Source: Patagioenas fasciata (taxonomy: Eukaryota; Chordata; Aves; Columbiformes; Columbidae). Taken from it: a DNA stretch of 64,000 nucleotides. The stretch covers positions 120,932,001-120,996,000 of the forward strand of contig NC_092520.1 in assembly GCF_037038585.1 (NCBI RefSeq). Direction: 5' to 3'. Position numbers and translations under genes: made by a program. The notes under the pieces were generated by a model that was given only the letters and a program-made list of their open reading frames with translations, ran no database searches and was not told where the DNA came from. Shown here piece by piece: positions 24,672 to 35,910 of this stretch (position 1 is the first letter of the stretch; the number at the start of each line of letters is the position of its first letter).

Positions 24672-25080
24672 TAATCATAGAATCATTTTGGTTGGAAGAG
24701 ACCCTCAAGATCACTGAGTCCAACCATTAACACAACACTGTCACTAAACCACGTTCCAAAGAACCTCATCTATGCGTCTTTTAAACACCTCCAGGGATGG
24801 TGACTCAACCACTTCCTTGGGCAGCCTTTTCTAATGCCTGACAACACTTTACGTGAAGAATTTTTTCCTAATATCCAATCTAAACCTCCCCTGGTGAAAC
24901 TTGAGGTCATTTTTTCTCATCCTATCACTTGCTACTTGGAAGAAGAGACCAACCCCCTCCATGCATCATTTCAGGTAGTTGTAGACAGCAATAAGGTCTC
25001 CCCTCAGCCTCCATTTCTCCAGGGTGAACAGGCCCAGCTCCCTCAGCTGTTCTTCATCAGACTTGTGCTCCAGACCCCTC
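24672..25080 (-). mobile_element. CR1 LINE 3' end (inverted)
   Basis: The CR1 3' terminus is seen in reverse: AATCATAGAATCATTTTGGT at the left edge, followed by GGAAGAGACCCTCAAGATCA, CCTCCAGGGATGGTGACTC, GGGCAGCCTTTTCTAATGCC, the AAGGTCTCCCCTCAGCC block and CAGGCCCAGCTCCCTCAGC. The element is truncated at its 5' end (right side), as is usual for CR1. It runs directly into the GC-rich repeat at 25,081-25,622. Confidence 0.92.
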
Positions 25081-25622
25081 ACCTCTCTGCTGTTCCTTCC
25101 CCCTCACACCATTCCCCTGCTCCAGTGTGGGTCCACTCCACGGGCTGCGGTCCTTCCCCATAAACCTGCCACAGCATGGGTCCTCCATGGGCCATGTTTT
25201 CTGTCAGGAGGACCTGTTCCTGCATGGGCTCCTCTCCACTGGCTGCAGTTTCCTTCAGGAAATATCTAATTGTTCCACTATGTGGTCCGCCACAGTGGAC
25301 ATTTGCTCCAGCATGGTGCTTTCCATGGGCTGCAGGGCAATTTCTGCTCTGGCACCTGGAAGAATACCTCCCCTCCTTGTTTTCTGACCTTGGTACCTAC
25401 AGAGCTGTTCCTCGCACTTTTTTTTTTTTTTCCCCTCCTCACACACTGTATGTGCAGCATTTTACCCTTTCTCAAACACATTTTCCCTGAGGTGTGACCA
25501 TCATGGCTGTGGGGCTCAGCCATGTCCCATGCTGGGTTGGCTGGAGCCGTCTGGGATCGGCCATGTCCAGCTGGGGCAGCCACGGTCGCTCCTCCCCTGC
25601 GCCCCAGGCAAGAAGGTATCTG
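25081..25622 (-). repeat. GC-rich avian interspersed repeat adjoining CR1
   Basis: The stretch contains imperfect internal units of the form CCATGGGCTGCAG, CTCCAGCATGG and CTGTCAGGAGGACCTGTTCC, then CTGACCTTGGTACCTACAGA, a poly(T) run, CTGAGGTGTGACCATCATGG and GGAGCCGTCTGGGATCGGCC. This combination recurs in bird genomes as an interspersed repeat. I cannot assign its class; it could be LTR-related or the 5' part of a CR1-like composite. No intact protein is seen, and open frames across it are shadows of the repeat. Confidence 0.6.
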
Positions 25623-26907
25623 CCTCCTATAAAATCTCTGTTATCTTTGAAGTACACTCTCTGCTCTGCAGATTTAAATCGACTAATTACACTGAGAGTA
25701 AAACTTGATCACTTAAAAGCTCATAAGTGCTTTAACGAGACAGACAGACAGATAGACAGTCCTCTGAGCCTGAATCTAGTTACCCAGTTTTATGCAACCA
25801 AGTTGGATAACTGGATCCTTAAAGTATCCAAGTAATTTTTTATTTTCCAGAACTCAGTGGCTTATCTTTAAGCACATCAAGTCAAACTACAGAAAACAAA
25901 AACTGCCTTAGGTTGAAGAATTTCCCAGTGTCAGACAGCAAAGTAAAACTTATCTGAAACAATCCTAGCTCTTGAAAGATTGACATCTTTACCAATGACT
26001 TAAGCAGAATTTTAACATGCTTTCTCACTTAGTATTTATTTCCTTGCTATCAATTGTACTAACCAAAAAAGGATAATAATTCCACACTCAAGAATATTGC
26101 TTTTCAGTGCATAAACCAAGACTGAACCTAAAGCTAAATGAGAAAGATGTCTTATCCTACTAAAAATATAACTAATTATACATTAGTGATAGCTCCCCTT
26201 ACTCTAAATCCAAATAGTTCACGTACTCTTCTATCGTCTTCCTCTTGGATTCAATAGCAACTGACATTTTGTGTCAAATTATTTTATTTGCACTGTCTGG
26301 TATAAAAGATCTGTTGTATCAAGACAGCCAGTTGTTTGACAACAAATACAAATTCAAGTAACATGTGAAGACTTCGGATTCATATAAGCTCTTCCTAACT
26401 TTGAAAATCAGGTTCTACTTATCTGTAACATTAAAGACTAGAGGTACAACAGGGGCAGTATCTAAACCTTCAGAGCTCTCTCATCCAGTGGATTTCCTAC
26501 AGAAGGTGTGCAGAAAATCAGGTACCCGGGAATGAGACACTGAGAAGAGAGCTACACGTCAGTCAATATGAAATTATTGCAGCTAAAATGGGGACTGAAA
26601 ATAATTGGGCACCTAACTCTAGGCCAAAAGGAGGTGGCACCCACTTCATGGCCATAACTTAACTCCCCCCTTTATGAAGTCTATTCACCCAGTTGCAGCA
26701 AATTGTATTGTGCTGAGGAACTGCACCTCAAAAATGAGAAACTTTTCAAGTCTGTTTCAAATTAAGCAAGCCAAAAACAGTTTCGCCCCTTTCACTGGAG
26801 CCTCCTACCAGCAGGTTATGGGATACGCTCCAGAGTAGCTGCAGCAATGCCTCTTCTCAGCTCCCTCTGCAATCTGGACATAGTCAAGGCCTCTGAGCAG
26901 CAGTAGC

Positions 26908-27030
26908 AAAATAACCCAAAAAACACAAAAACCAAAACAAAACCAACAAACAAAAAAACCACAAACAAACAAACAAAACAAAACAAAAAAAACACCAAAA
27001 ACAAACAAACAAAAACCACAAACAAACCAC
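26908..27030. repeat. A/C-rich simple repeat (AAAC / CAAACAAA type)
   Basis: About 120 bases of A and C almost exclusively, in AAAC, CAAA and AACC units. It could be a degenerated tail or an independent microsatellite. Confidence 0.85.
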
Positions 27031-30000
27031 ATAGGCACACATTTAAATATTACAAATTATATCAAATTTAGGAAGTTGCTGGCTATCAGATAAGCCACCA
27101 AAATGAACTGGGTAGCCTGTCAAAAGTGTCCAATAATGCATATTAGTTTAAACATCCGTGGAAGAAGTTTGAGTTACTACAGTCTCCCTCTCAAGAGCAT
27201 TGACAGTACATATTTGGGCTACTCTAGCAGTTCCCCTTTTGGGCAGAATATGCTAACTCACCCTAATTTAATTCAAAATTGTTAACCAAACAAATATTAA
27301 TACTTCCGATATGAAGTACATGTAGTTGTTTATCAAGTAATGATGGCAGATCAACCTGTTTATACCACCACTTAGTATTCTTAAAGCTTATTTATTTAAA
27401 GGACTACAGACAGAATATTTGGCAGAATTAAAAAAAAAAAAACACAGCTTTTCAAGGTATAATATGTATCACTGTCACAAAGTAAAAGTGACTTTACATA
27501 TTATTTTATAATGGATCTTATGTGTTTGTGTAGTTGGTATATACTGTTGCTCTTGAGGCTTTCAACATTTTAACTATTGCTATAGAAGCAGTGATAAGCT
27601 GCATAAGATCACTTACATCATTTTAGTTAAGACACGTTCCAAATCCGCATGCAGCCTCTCAGGTTGAACCCTGGTAAGTCTTTGGGATTTATTTTGGGAT
27701 TTGACCTCCACCTCCATGATCCTTGTTACATCACCTGGTAATAGTTGTAGTTCAGCTGTACATTATGCATGTTGTGTTTGTTGTGTGTGACAGTCCACAG
27801 TTCCAATCAACCAGTACAGGCAACAAGCGGACTTCAAAGACGGGACACTGGACCTTTAAGCAACTATGTGATTTGAAGACAAGGTGCAATGTTTTTTCTT
27901 CAATGATTTTGAGGTTTATAAATTAACCTGTGCATTTAACTTGGGAACACTCTCATGGAAATCAGCTACTGGATCAAGCCCAAGAGGTTGAAAAAACAAG
28001 AAGCAGGCTGAACAACCTTACCCTCATGAATCATTATGCATAACAGTTTAAATCAACGATTCTTAAACCCTATGATCTCTTTTTAAAGCACACTTTTCAA
28101 ATGTTATTACTCTCTGCTACATCATATTGCATTTCCCATACTCTATAGGCACCGATAGCTCCTAAAAATGCACATAATTTATATGCATAGCCTAGGAACC
28201 TCAGTACTAAAGATCTGTCAAACAAATACACTGCCTCTCACACATACTCCAGGATGTACTACACACAACAATGCATATTCATATATGAATAATTCATAGT
28301 TAGAATGAAATGCATATTATATCTTTAATCCATTTGATGGTTGAGTCCCTGCCACCTTGTAGTAGCAAAATAATTTTTTTAAATAAATCAAATTATTTGG
28401 ACTGAGTTTCCCTTCTGTATCTATGAATTATTATTAATACAGTTCAATTTTCTAAGATGTACTAAACTTTTCTGCAAACCATTTTCTATTAATGTATTAT
28501 TTTTTAGACTGGAAACTGTTCAGGAGTAACTAGCTATGTATATTCAACATTACATTGTAAATTGCAACACAGTAAATTACAAGTTACAGTTGACTGGGCA
28601 ACCAAGTCACATTTTCTTGTTTCTGTCGCTAGTATGGGTTAACATGATGTAGTTATCCATGTTTTTATACAGAAAATAAGTTCTGTGCAAGGCCTCTGTA
28701 ACCACTCTCCAAAATTTAGCAGTTTTTCAAATATCTTTGGCAGTGCGTTGATTTGCCCAGGTAGCTCTTAAAAGTGAACAAAACAAGGGCACAAATACAG
28801 CTAAAACACAGCAGGTTTACATTTCTGAATGAGTATCAATAACATATATATATGTTTGCATGTGTGCACATGTGAATGTTACTCATTCAAATTCACTCCC
28901 TCCCTTATGTAAACTGTCACAGCCATCCTGTTTGGCCAGGGAAGGAAAACATGCGAGGTAATTTGTGTCACGTTTCACAGGCAGTAAGGAGGCACTCGAT
29001 AGAAGAGGATTTAAGAGATGCTAATGAAAAGAGACGGCAACATCGGAGAAGGCTGCAGGATAATGTGCTGAACCGAAATGACAGAGCTTGGGTGCAAACT
29101 GGATGACAAAGGCAGAGGTATATGGAAGGAAAAGCTGAGAGATGCTGACACGGAAGGATGGTGTATAATTTCTTAAAGCTGACATGCTCTTTCCTCAAGT
29201 CATTCACTGCTTGTTTACCGTGATTGTCCTTGCTGATCAGACATCCAGACAGTCCTATTATCATGCACGCCATGTATTTTTCTGATCAGATGGTTTTAGC
29301 AGGCATACTCAAAGCAACATAAAAATATCAGAGAAAAAAAATAAGTGCTGACTGATGGCCAAGGTATGCTATTTCAAAAACTACAACATCTGAAACTACA
29401 ATTTATTCAGCTGTAACAATGAAAATTATGGATTTGAAATACAACAGTCCTCTTACTATTTTCTTTGAATAAAACAACTCTTGATCTAGAAAACAAAATG
29501 TCATAAAAATTGCCCACCAGTAACCAGCACCAACATTTACATTTAACATAATTTCTTTGGAGATTTAAAGTGGCATTCATGCCATTTTTCCTTGTCTTCT
29601 TTTGGTTTTTTCCTCTTAGCAAGTGAGTAAACCGTGCATTGGGGAAAGATACTGACTACAGTCATTATTGTATCTTGCACATTCTTAGGCACACTGTGGT
29701 CTCGTTGACACTATACAAGCTTTGCAAAAGATGTCACATTGCTAAAAACAAGGGTTAGTTTAACAGGAGCACCAGGAATGCCAGTTAAGTGGTTTCTTTT
29801 CACTGCACTTGCAGTATTTCCTAGCATTTTCTTTATGTACGGTTTGACAACCTCAAAGTTATACCACAGGCCCCGCCAGCAAAGTTGGAGACACATGGGT
29901 CAAACCAGTAAAGCAAAGACTCTGTCAGCAGGAGTGGGGTCATTGCCCCCAGCCCCACTTCTGTACGGATTTGTAGCCTGAATCCAATTTAACTGTGGAT

Positions 30001-30279
30001 ACACTGTGACAATCGAATTAACACTTTTCTTAAAACAAAAATATTTTTTAAAATTTAAAAGTTACATTTCCATTTCAAGCTTTCATGTTTAGATTTGAAG
30101 ACAGATGCAGGACACGATCCCACAAGCATCAGAGGCTTCCTGCCTCCTTCCTTCTCCAGACTCACCTTTCCACACCTTCCTCCGCAGTATCCCAATTCAG
30201 AACCTGTCTATCTGTCCGCAGGCAGGCGCTTGGTGGCCGTTATCCTTAAGCACCGCAGACAGGTAGCGCTGCCCTTCCC

Positions 30280-31290
30280 CGTCGCGGTTTCGGTCCGGAC
30301 GCCGCTCCCGGCCCGCGGCGCCGGGCAGCCCGGGCAGCTGCAGCCCTCCCCGGCGGGGCGGCCCGGCCCGGCCCGGCGGGGGCGGCGGGGCAGGGCAGGG
30401 CCCGCCGCGGCCGCCCCTCCGCTGGGCGCGGGCGGATTACAGCCAAAGCCCGCGCCCCTAAGCCCGGCTCACCGGGAAAAGCCGCTCGAAGGGCTTTGCG
30501 ATCCTGTTAAGTTCTCGGAGAGGATCAAGACGTCAAAGCAGCTCGGCGGCGCCCCGGCACATTGCTTGCCACGCCGGGGAAAGTTGGGAGCGCGCCGCGG
30601 GCAGGGCAGGGCCGACCCGGGGGCTCTGGCGGAGCGAACACCCGCAGTGCCGGGTGGCGATGCCGTTCCCCGCACGATGAACGACGCGACCCTCCGAAGC
30701 GGCTCCCCTCGACGCCGCGGTACCCCCGGCAGCGACACACGCCCCGGCCCCCGAGGCACCCGCTACCTGCGGGGCGGAGCCGCGCTCAGGCGGCCGCTCA
30801 TCCCCGCCTCGCTCGGGATGGTGGCAGGTTTCAAGCCGCCGCCCAACCCGCCTCAGTCTCAGTCTCTCTCGGCCAGGCTGGGTCCCGTCGCCGACGCTAT
30901 TTGGCTGCCGGCCGCGCTCACCGCTCCCGTCGGTGCCTCCGCCTCCGTCTCCGCCGCCACCCCGCGGTCCATGCCGCGAGGAGCCCGGGCGAAGCGTGGG
31001 AGGCTCCGAGGCGTCCCGAAAGGGGCCCGCCGCCGCTCGGGAGAACAGCCCCGGGCCACCCTCTCCTGCCTCCGCGTCTCCCTTCGCAAACCCCGGCACC
31101 ACGCACACACCGCCCCCTGCGCCTCCATCCGCCGCCAGCGGAGGGGCCGGGCCCGGTCCGCGGCACCGTCCACTCCGGCCTCCGCCTAGCGTGGGGTCGT
31201 GCGTGGGGTGCGGCGGGTTTGGTTGGGCAGGGACGCGGGCCTCGTCAGGAAGGCGGGCGGGGGACGTGCCGCTGCCGACTGGAAGCGTCT
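30280..31290. promoter_or_regulatory. CpG island, probable promoter
   Basis: About 1 kb of very GC-rich DNA with dense CpG, including GCGGCCGC-type and GGCCCGGCCCGGCCCGG runs, in an otherwise AT-rich region. CpG islands mark promoters in vertebrates. On the minus strand, possible splice donors are CCCCGCAG|gtagcg near 30,767, GAGCG|gtgagc near 30,919 and CCCG|gtgagc near 30,470, and any could end a first exon. It lies 11 kb upstream of the first CNGA3 coding exon, which needs a non-coding exon upstream, so an upstream CNGA3 promoter is possible. An independent, perhaps divergent, non-coding transcript is equally possible. Long open frames inside are by-products of the base composition. Confidence 0.75.
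30378..30400 (+). other. Predicted G-quadruplex motif in the CpG island
   Basis: Four G runs (5, 4, 3 and 3 bases) separated by loops of 4, 2 and 2 bases fit the canonical G3+N1-7 pattern on the plus strand. Similar motifs are common at promoters. Formation is not shown. Confidence 0.6.
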
Positions 31291-34200
31291 TTTCCCCCGC
31301 ATTTCTCTGCGATTTTCTGGAGTTTCTCTGTCTCTTTGCCCCCCATCCACGCACGTCCTGCCTGAGGGGTACAGTGAGGAGACGATGCCCCACAGGGCTA
31401 CTTTTAGGACTGGCACCTTCTGTTTGATGAGGAGGCGTTTCTTCTCGGTGTACCACCAAGTTTCTTCAGTTCTTTGGTCCTTGCTCCCCGACCTTCTGGA
31501 AGGAGCTCACCGTCCTTCTGATTCTCAGCCTGCACCAGGCATCCAGCTTCCCTCATCTTGTCCCTCTGAAGCTCCCTGAAGGCTTTCACACTCCCTAAAC
31601 TTCACCTGTTCGATTCAGATTCCACTTTTTGCAGGGTCCAGAAAAGCTGGAAACAAAGACTGTGCATAAAAGCTCCATAAAATAATTCTTCAGCTGGAAA
31701 AAACAATCAGAAAAAGCCATGTCATTCATAACTGAGGCTGCTGCACTTTGCTTCACAATGTCAATTCAGCTAGATTGCACACAACATGACACTAAGAATG
31801 CATTTAAGTGCTTGGGCTTATGGAGAGGCAGAGTTACTCACTGCTCTTCCCTTGCTGAGAATTATTTTGCGTAAGAAAGATGGACTGCATCACACAGCAA
31901 GCACTAATGAGAGGAAGAGGCCATGTCTAAAACTCCTAAAACCCCATCAGAAACTCAAGGTCTCTCTCACACAGCTATCACATCAGTCTTGAGAGCAACA
32001 GGTTTGTGGGGATCAAAACAGAAAAGCCTGGGAAGTCAGTGTTTGAAGAGCATGCTTTTCTCCTCCTTCCCTGCTGGATTGCTCCCTGAGAGAACTCTGG
32101 GCAGTGTCCTGGAAGTGGTGGTAGGGGACCTGGCAGACCAGGCATGCACCAAGGGCCAGGTCACTATTGTCCCTCAAAAGGCTCGAGCGCTGGTTGTGCT
32201 TTCGAGGTGCTACATGTAAGCACGCACCCTTTGCAGGTCCTGGCTTCCTACTATGACCAGATCTAGTTGTACACCTTGCCTCCAAGTTCTAGTTGCTACG
32301 TGAAGAAAGCCTAAGAAGAGAATGCAGGAAAAAGCTGTGGAGTATTCTAGAAGGTCCCAGATCTGGGTGATAAGGGGATCAGACTGAATCAACAAAAACA
32401 AATGTCCACATCTAGAACACATCACTTTCCAAAGTCTGTCATAGTATTCAGTGGTACTAGTGTAAGAAAATTTAGAGAAAGTACTATGTTAAAGTTATAA
32501 TACATCTTCACAGTACTTCAGTTAATCTCACTTACTCAAAGGATTAAGTCTCTTCAGCTGTTTTTATATCATAGAATTAAATCTCTGAAAGAAAAAAATG
32601 TCTTATAAAGAAAAACAATGTTAACTAAGGTTATCTAAGCATTTGTCATAAAATGCATATTTGCTTAAAAATACTATTTTCTATTCAAGGAAATAATGCA
32701 TTGTCAATATAAGAACTTTTTTCAAAAATACAGAATCATTCTTCAATTTTTAGGTGCAGTTGAATGACAGAAGTTTTAGAACAGGTAGTTGATTTCTCAC
32801 TGTATTAAACATACAACCTGCACCGTTTGTTTTCCTTTCTCTCCCCTGGGTTCTTCCTCTGGTCATCAGTCTCTGTAGAAATACCAAACCTACACTTACA
32901 GGTCTGTAGAGGAGTAACAGCCTTGATTAAAACCTAAAAGTCCAAAACCAATATTCTTAATTTCATGTAGGTTGTTAAAATATATACTGAAGACATAAGC
33001 AATATTAAGCTTTCCTGTTGCGTTAGAACAAACAGCCCTTTCTACAGAAAAGTTTTTGCATAGCAAATACACTAAAAAAAATATAATATAAAATATAATT
33101 TGTGGTAGTGCCAGGGAAAACAGAATCCATGTGAAGCCTTTTTGTCCTCTTCAAGAGGTTGTACTCACTACAACACACTGCACGTTTCTCCCTTCAGACA
33201 AGGCACTACCTCAAAAAACAGGAAATGTTACTGGCACCAGAAAAATATGCCATAAAACCATTTGATGACCAAGTAGCAAGGCATGCCTCACTAAAGCAGC
33301 ACAACAATAACAGAAGTGAACATGGAGCAAAGGGGAGATCAAGCTGTTGGAGAGAGTAAAGAACAGCAAGGAAGAGAAGGGGATGAAAATCAGGGAAGAT
33401 GGGTTTAGCTGGCAGTTTATGAAGAAAAGGACAAAGTGCTAGCAAAGCTCCTTACAGCAAGAAACAGAACTACTGTTATAAAGGATATAGGCATCATTTA
33501 GGCATTGAACAACTCCTTGCCCAATTAAAAAAAAAAAAAGGGGCAACATAAGGTTTAAACTTGTTGTAATTTTAAGAAGTCTTCTTATACATGCACCCAT
33601 TACACGCCAAATCAAACAAAAGAGCCACTTTCCACCATACATACAAAGTGTGTGCTGGGGACATACAGAAGGTGAGAGGGGACCGAAATTGCTCCAGCGC
33701 TCCCTGTGCTCTGGCACAGTGTGTTGTCAGCGTACGGTATGGTACGGAGCTGCTGAACCAAGTGCCTCTCTGTCTGCCCCTCCAGTGTCCTTTGCTTCTG
33801 AGGCACAGATGCTGCCGAGGGCTCGGTACAACTAAGCACCACCATGTTCAGCTCATTCACTTAAGATACTGGAACAGGCTTTTAGTTAGCATAAATTTAC
33901 CCAAATGAAAATCTACTTTGCTAACTAGACTGCCTTTCTACATATTGGTGATTGTTTCAAACATTGTTATCAGGACTATAACTCTTCAAAGGCAGCCTCA
34001 GTGATGTGGCCAGTAATTATATTTGAAATTATATCCAAAATGAAACTTAACTAGTTGCAAAACTCACAGATTTAAATCTGCTAAATAATCCCCCAAAGAG
34101 ATTGAACAAACACATTTAAAAGGTAGAGCTACACAGACAAAAGGAAAAGAAGTGTTGATGTGGAACCACTAACACTATAAGCGCACTTAGCTAATAGCAT

Positions 34201-35689
34201 GAAGTACCCACATCAAGCTGACCAAAAAGTTTAATTGCTGCTTATAGGCATCAGTCATTGCCAAAGTGGTAGGCACTAGGAGGCAGAAAAACATCCTGGG
34301 TCCTGTAGTTAAATTTGGCAACATTTTCCAGTTCTCATATTAATTCCCATGTGCTAATGATGTTCTTATTAAACCCACTTACTAGCAGGTTTCGACCTAC
34401 CAGTGGCAGAGGTTGGCCAGTTGCCAACGTATTGAAGATGACAGGAAAAAAGAAATACCTTTTCCTTTTCCATTTTCTGAATTGTTATATGTAAGTAAAA
34501 ACATAGTTTTTCAGTGAATAAATATTCCTTCTTTCTAATATTTTCCTAATTTCCATGACATTTTTTTTCCAAGTTTAGCTCATGCTTTGTTTATATAATC
34601 ATTAAACTAGTCCTCTGAGGGCCATCAACAAGCAGGTTCAACATGCTGACAGCTGCAAGACATCCATCCAAATAGTTATTTTTCAGCGAGGCACCACTGA
34701 TGATTGAACTCAGTGACCTCTAATTACTGGTCTCTGACAGACACCTCTTGAAAACACAGCCATGAATTACCACGTCTAATTTCGACAGAGTATTTTGTAG
34801 TTTTATATGCAAATTAAATATCAATTTTGTTCCACTCTGTCTGCAATTAAGCAAAGCATCAGTAATAGTTTGCAGCTGGAAATTTTAATTAATAAGAAAG
34901 GGGAAAACTGGAGTTCCAGCACCTCAAAATAGAAAAATAGGGGAAAAAAAAAGAAAATGCAGTCCCTCATGTTACAGTCTTTCACGCCTTGGTCCTCAGC
35001 TATCTGGTTATTAAAAAGTCTTCTTATTCACAGCCCGCTTTCTCCTTTTATTCTTTTTCAGCTTATTTACAGCTTGCAAGTGAAACTCCTCAGCTGTCAG
35101 TCCACTCTCCAAATTCTTCCACTTGTTTTCTTTCATTTTTCATGTCATGAATTTCTCATATTTACCCTCAAGGCCCTGTTCAGCTGTGCCCATCTACTTC
35201 CTTCTTTCATGTTATCTTGCTTTGTTATTGTGCCAAGAGCTCTATTTTCTAGATTTCTAGTCTTACTTCACTGTATATTTAGTTTTATCTTCGCTTTAAT
35301 AAAACCAAAACATAGCTACCAATACCTACTTTAAACTTTCCTAGTTTATTTTGAAGTCCAGGAAAATACTAACATTTAAGTAATATTTAATCAACGCCTT
35401 TCTATCTAGAAACTTGCTTTATTAGACACCAGGCCTCTGCTGCTCAAGCCTGCTCCCATTCAGGATGTGCTTCCTAAGATATCTTGGAGGAAGAAGAGAC
35501 TTTTGAGTAAGGCACCAGTTGGACCACAGAAGATCTCAATTCTGTCTCCCTGATTTTTAACATATCTTTCCCTGCCTCAATTGCTGTTACTCAAGTGAGA
35601 ATCATTTGCCACCTTAGAAATATTACCAGAATAGCTCTAGTAATGTCTATTCATAGTTATAAATAATGTTCCAGCTCCTGGGTGCAGGC

Positions 35690-35910
35690 AGCAACATAGC
35701 CCAGGGGATAGGTGCACACTTTGCTCCCTAGAGATATGGCTTTAGTTTCTTCCTCCGAGAGAAAATTCTTATGACCTGTGGCAAATGGCTCAGGTCTGTC
35801 TCTGCAGTCAAACATGTGGGCACTGGACTCCTGTGGAAACCAAATGCCTCTGTGGCTCTAACCTTTAAATATCCTGATACACCTTAGTTCTTGATCTATA
35901 AAATGTGAGA
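35690..35910 (+). mobile_element. Possible ancient tRNA-derived SINE (MIR/AmnSINE type)
   Basis: A tRNA-like head is followed by a core and a tail with phrases typical of MIR-like SINEs: TATGACCTGTGGCAAATGGC (compare the family's TGACCTTGGGCAAGTCAC) and later GATCTATAAAATGTGAGA (compare CATCTGTAAAATGGGGA). The spacing is disturbed and the copy heavily diverged. The call rests on eye alignment only. Confidence 0.35.

Larger units (their letters stand above)
19865..30279 (-). other. Probable 5' intron / upstream region of CNGA3
   Basis: The exon ending at 19,864 begins with a strong acceptor, so a non-coding first exon exists somewhere to the right. This 10-kb stretch holds simple repeats, two CR1-related elements and the A/C-rich tract listed separately. 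No non-coding exon can be placed in it from sequence alone. Confidence 0.5.

Noticed and set aside
24834-25835. Many overlapping frames on both strands
   Set aside because: They are produced by the inverted CR1 end and the GC-rich repeat. No retroviral or LINE protein motif is intact.
30095-31459. Very long open frames (up to 364 codons) on both strands across the CpG island
   Set aside because: High GC lowers stop-codon frequency. The frames overlap on both strands and are made of Pro/Arg/Ala/Gly with no domain. They are by-products of composition.
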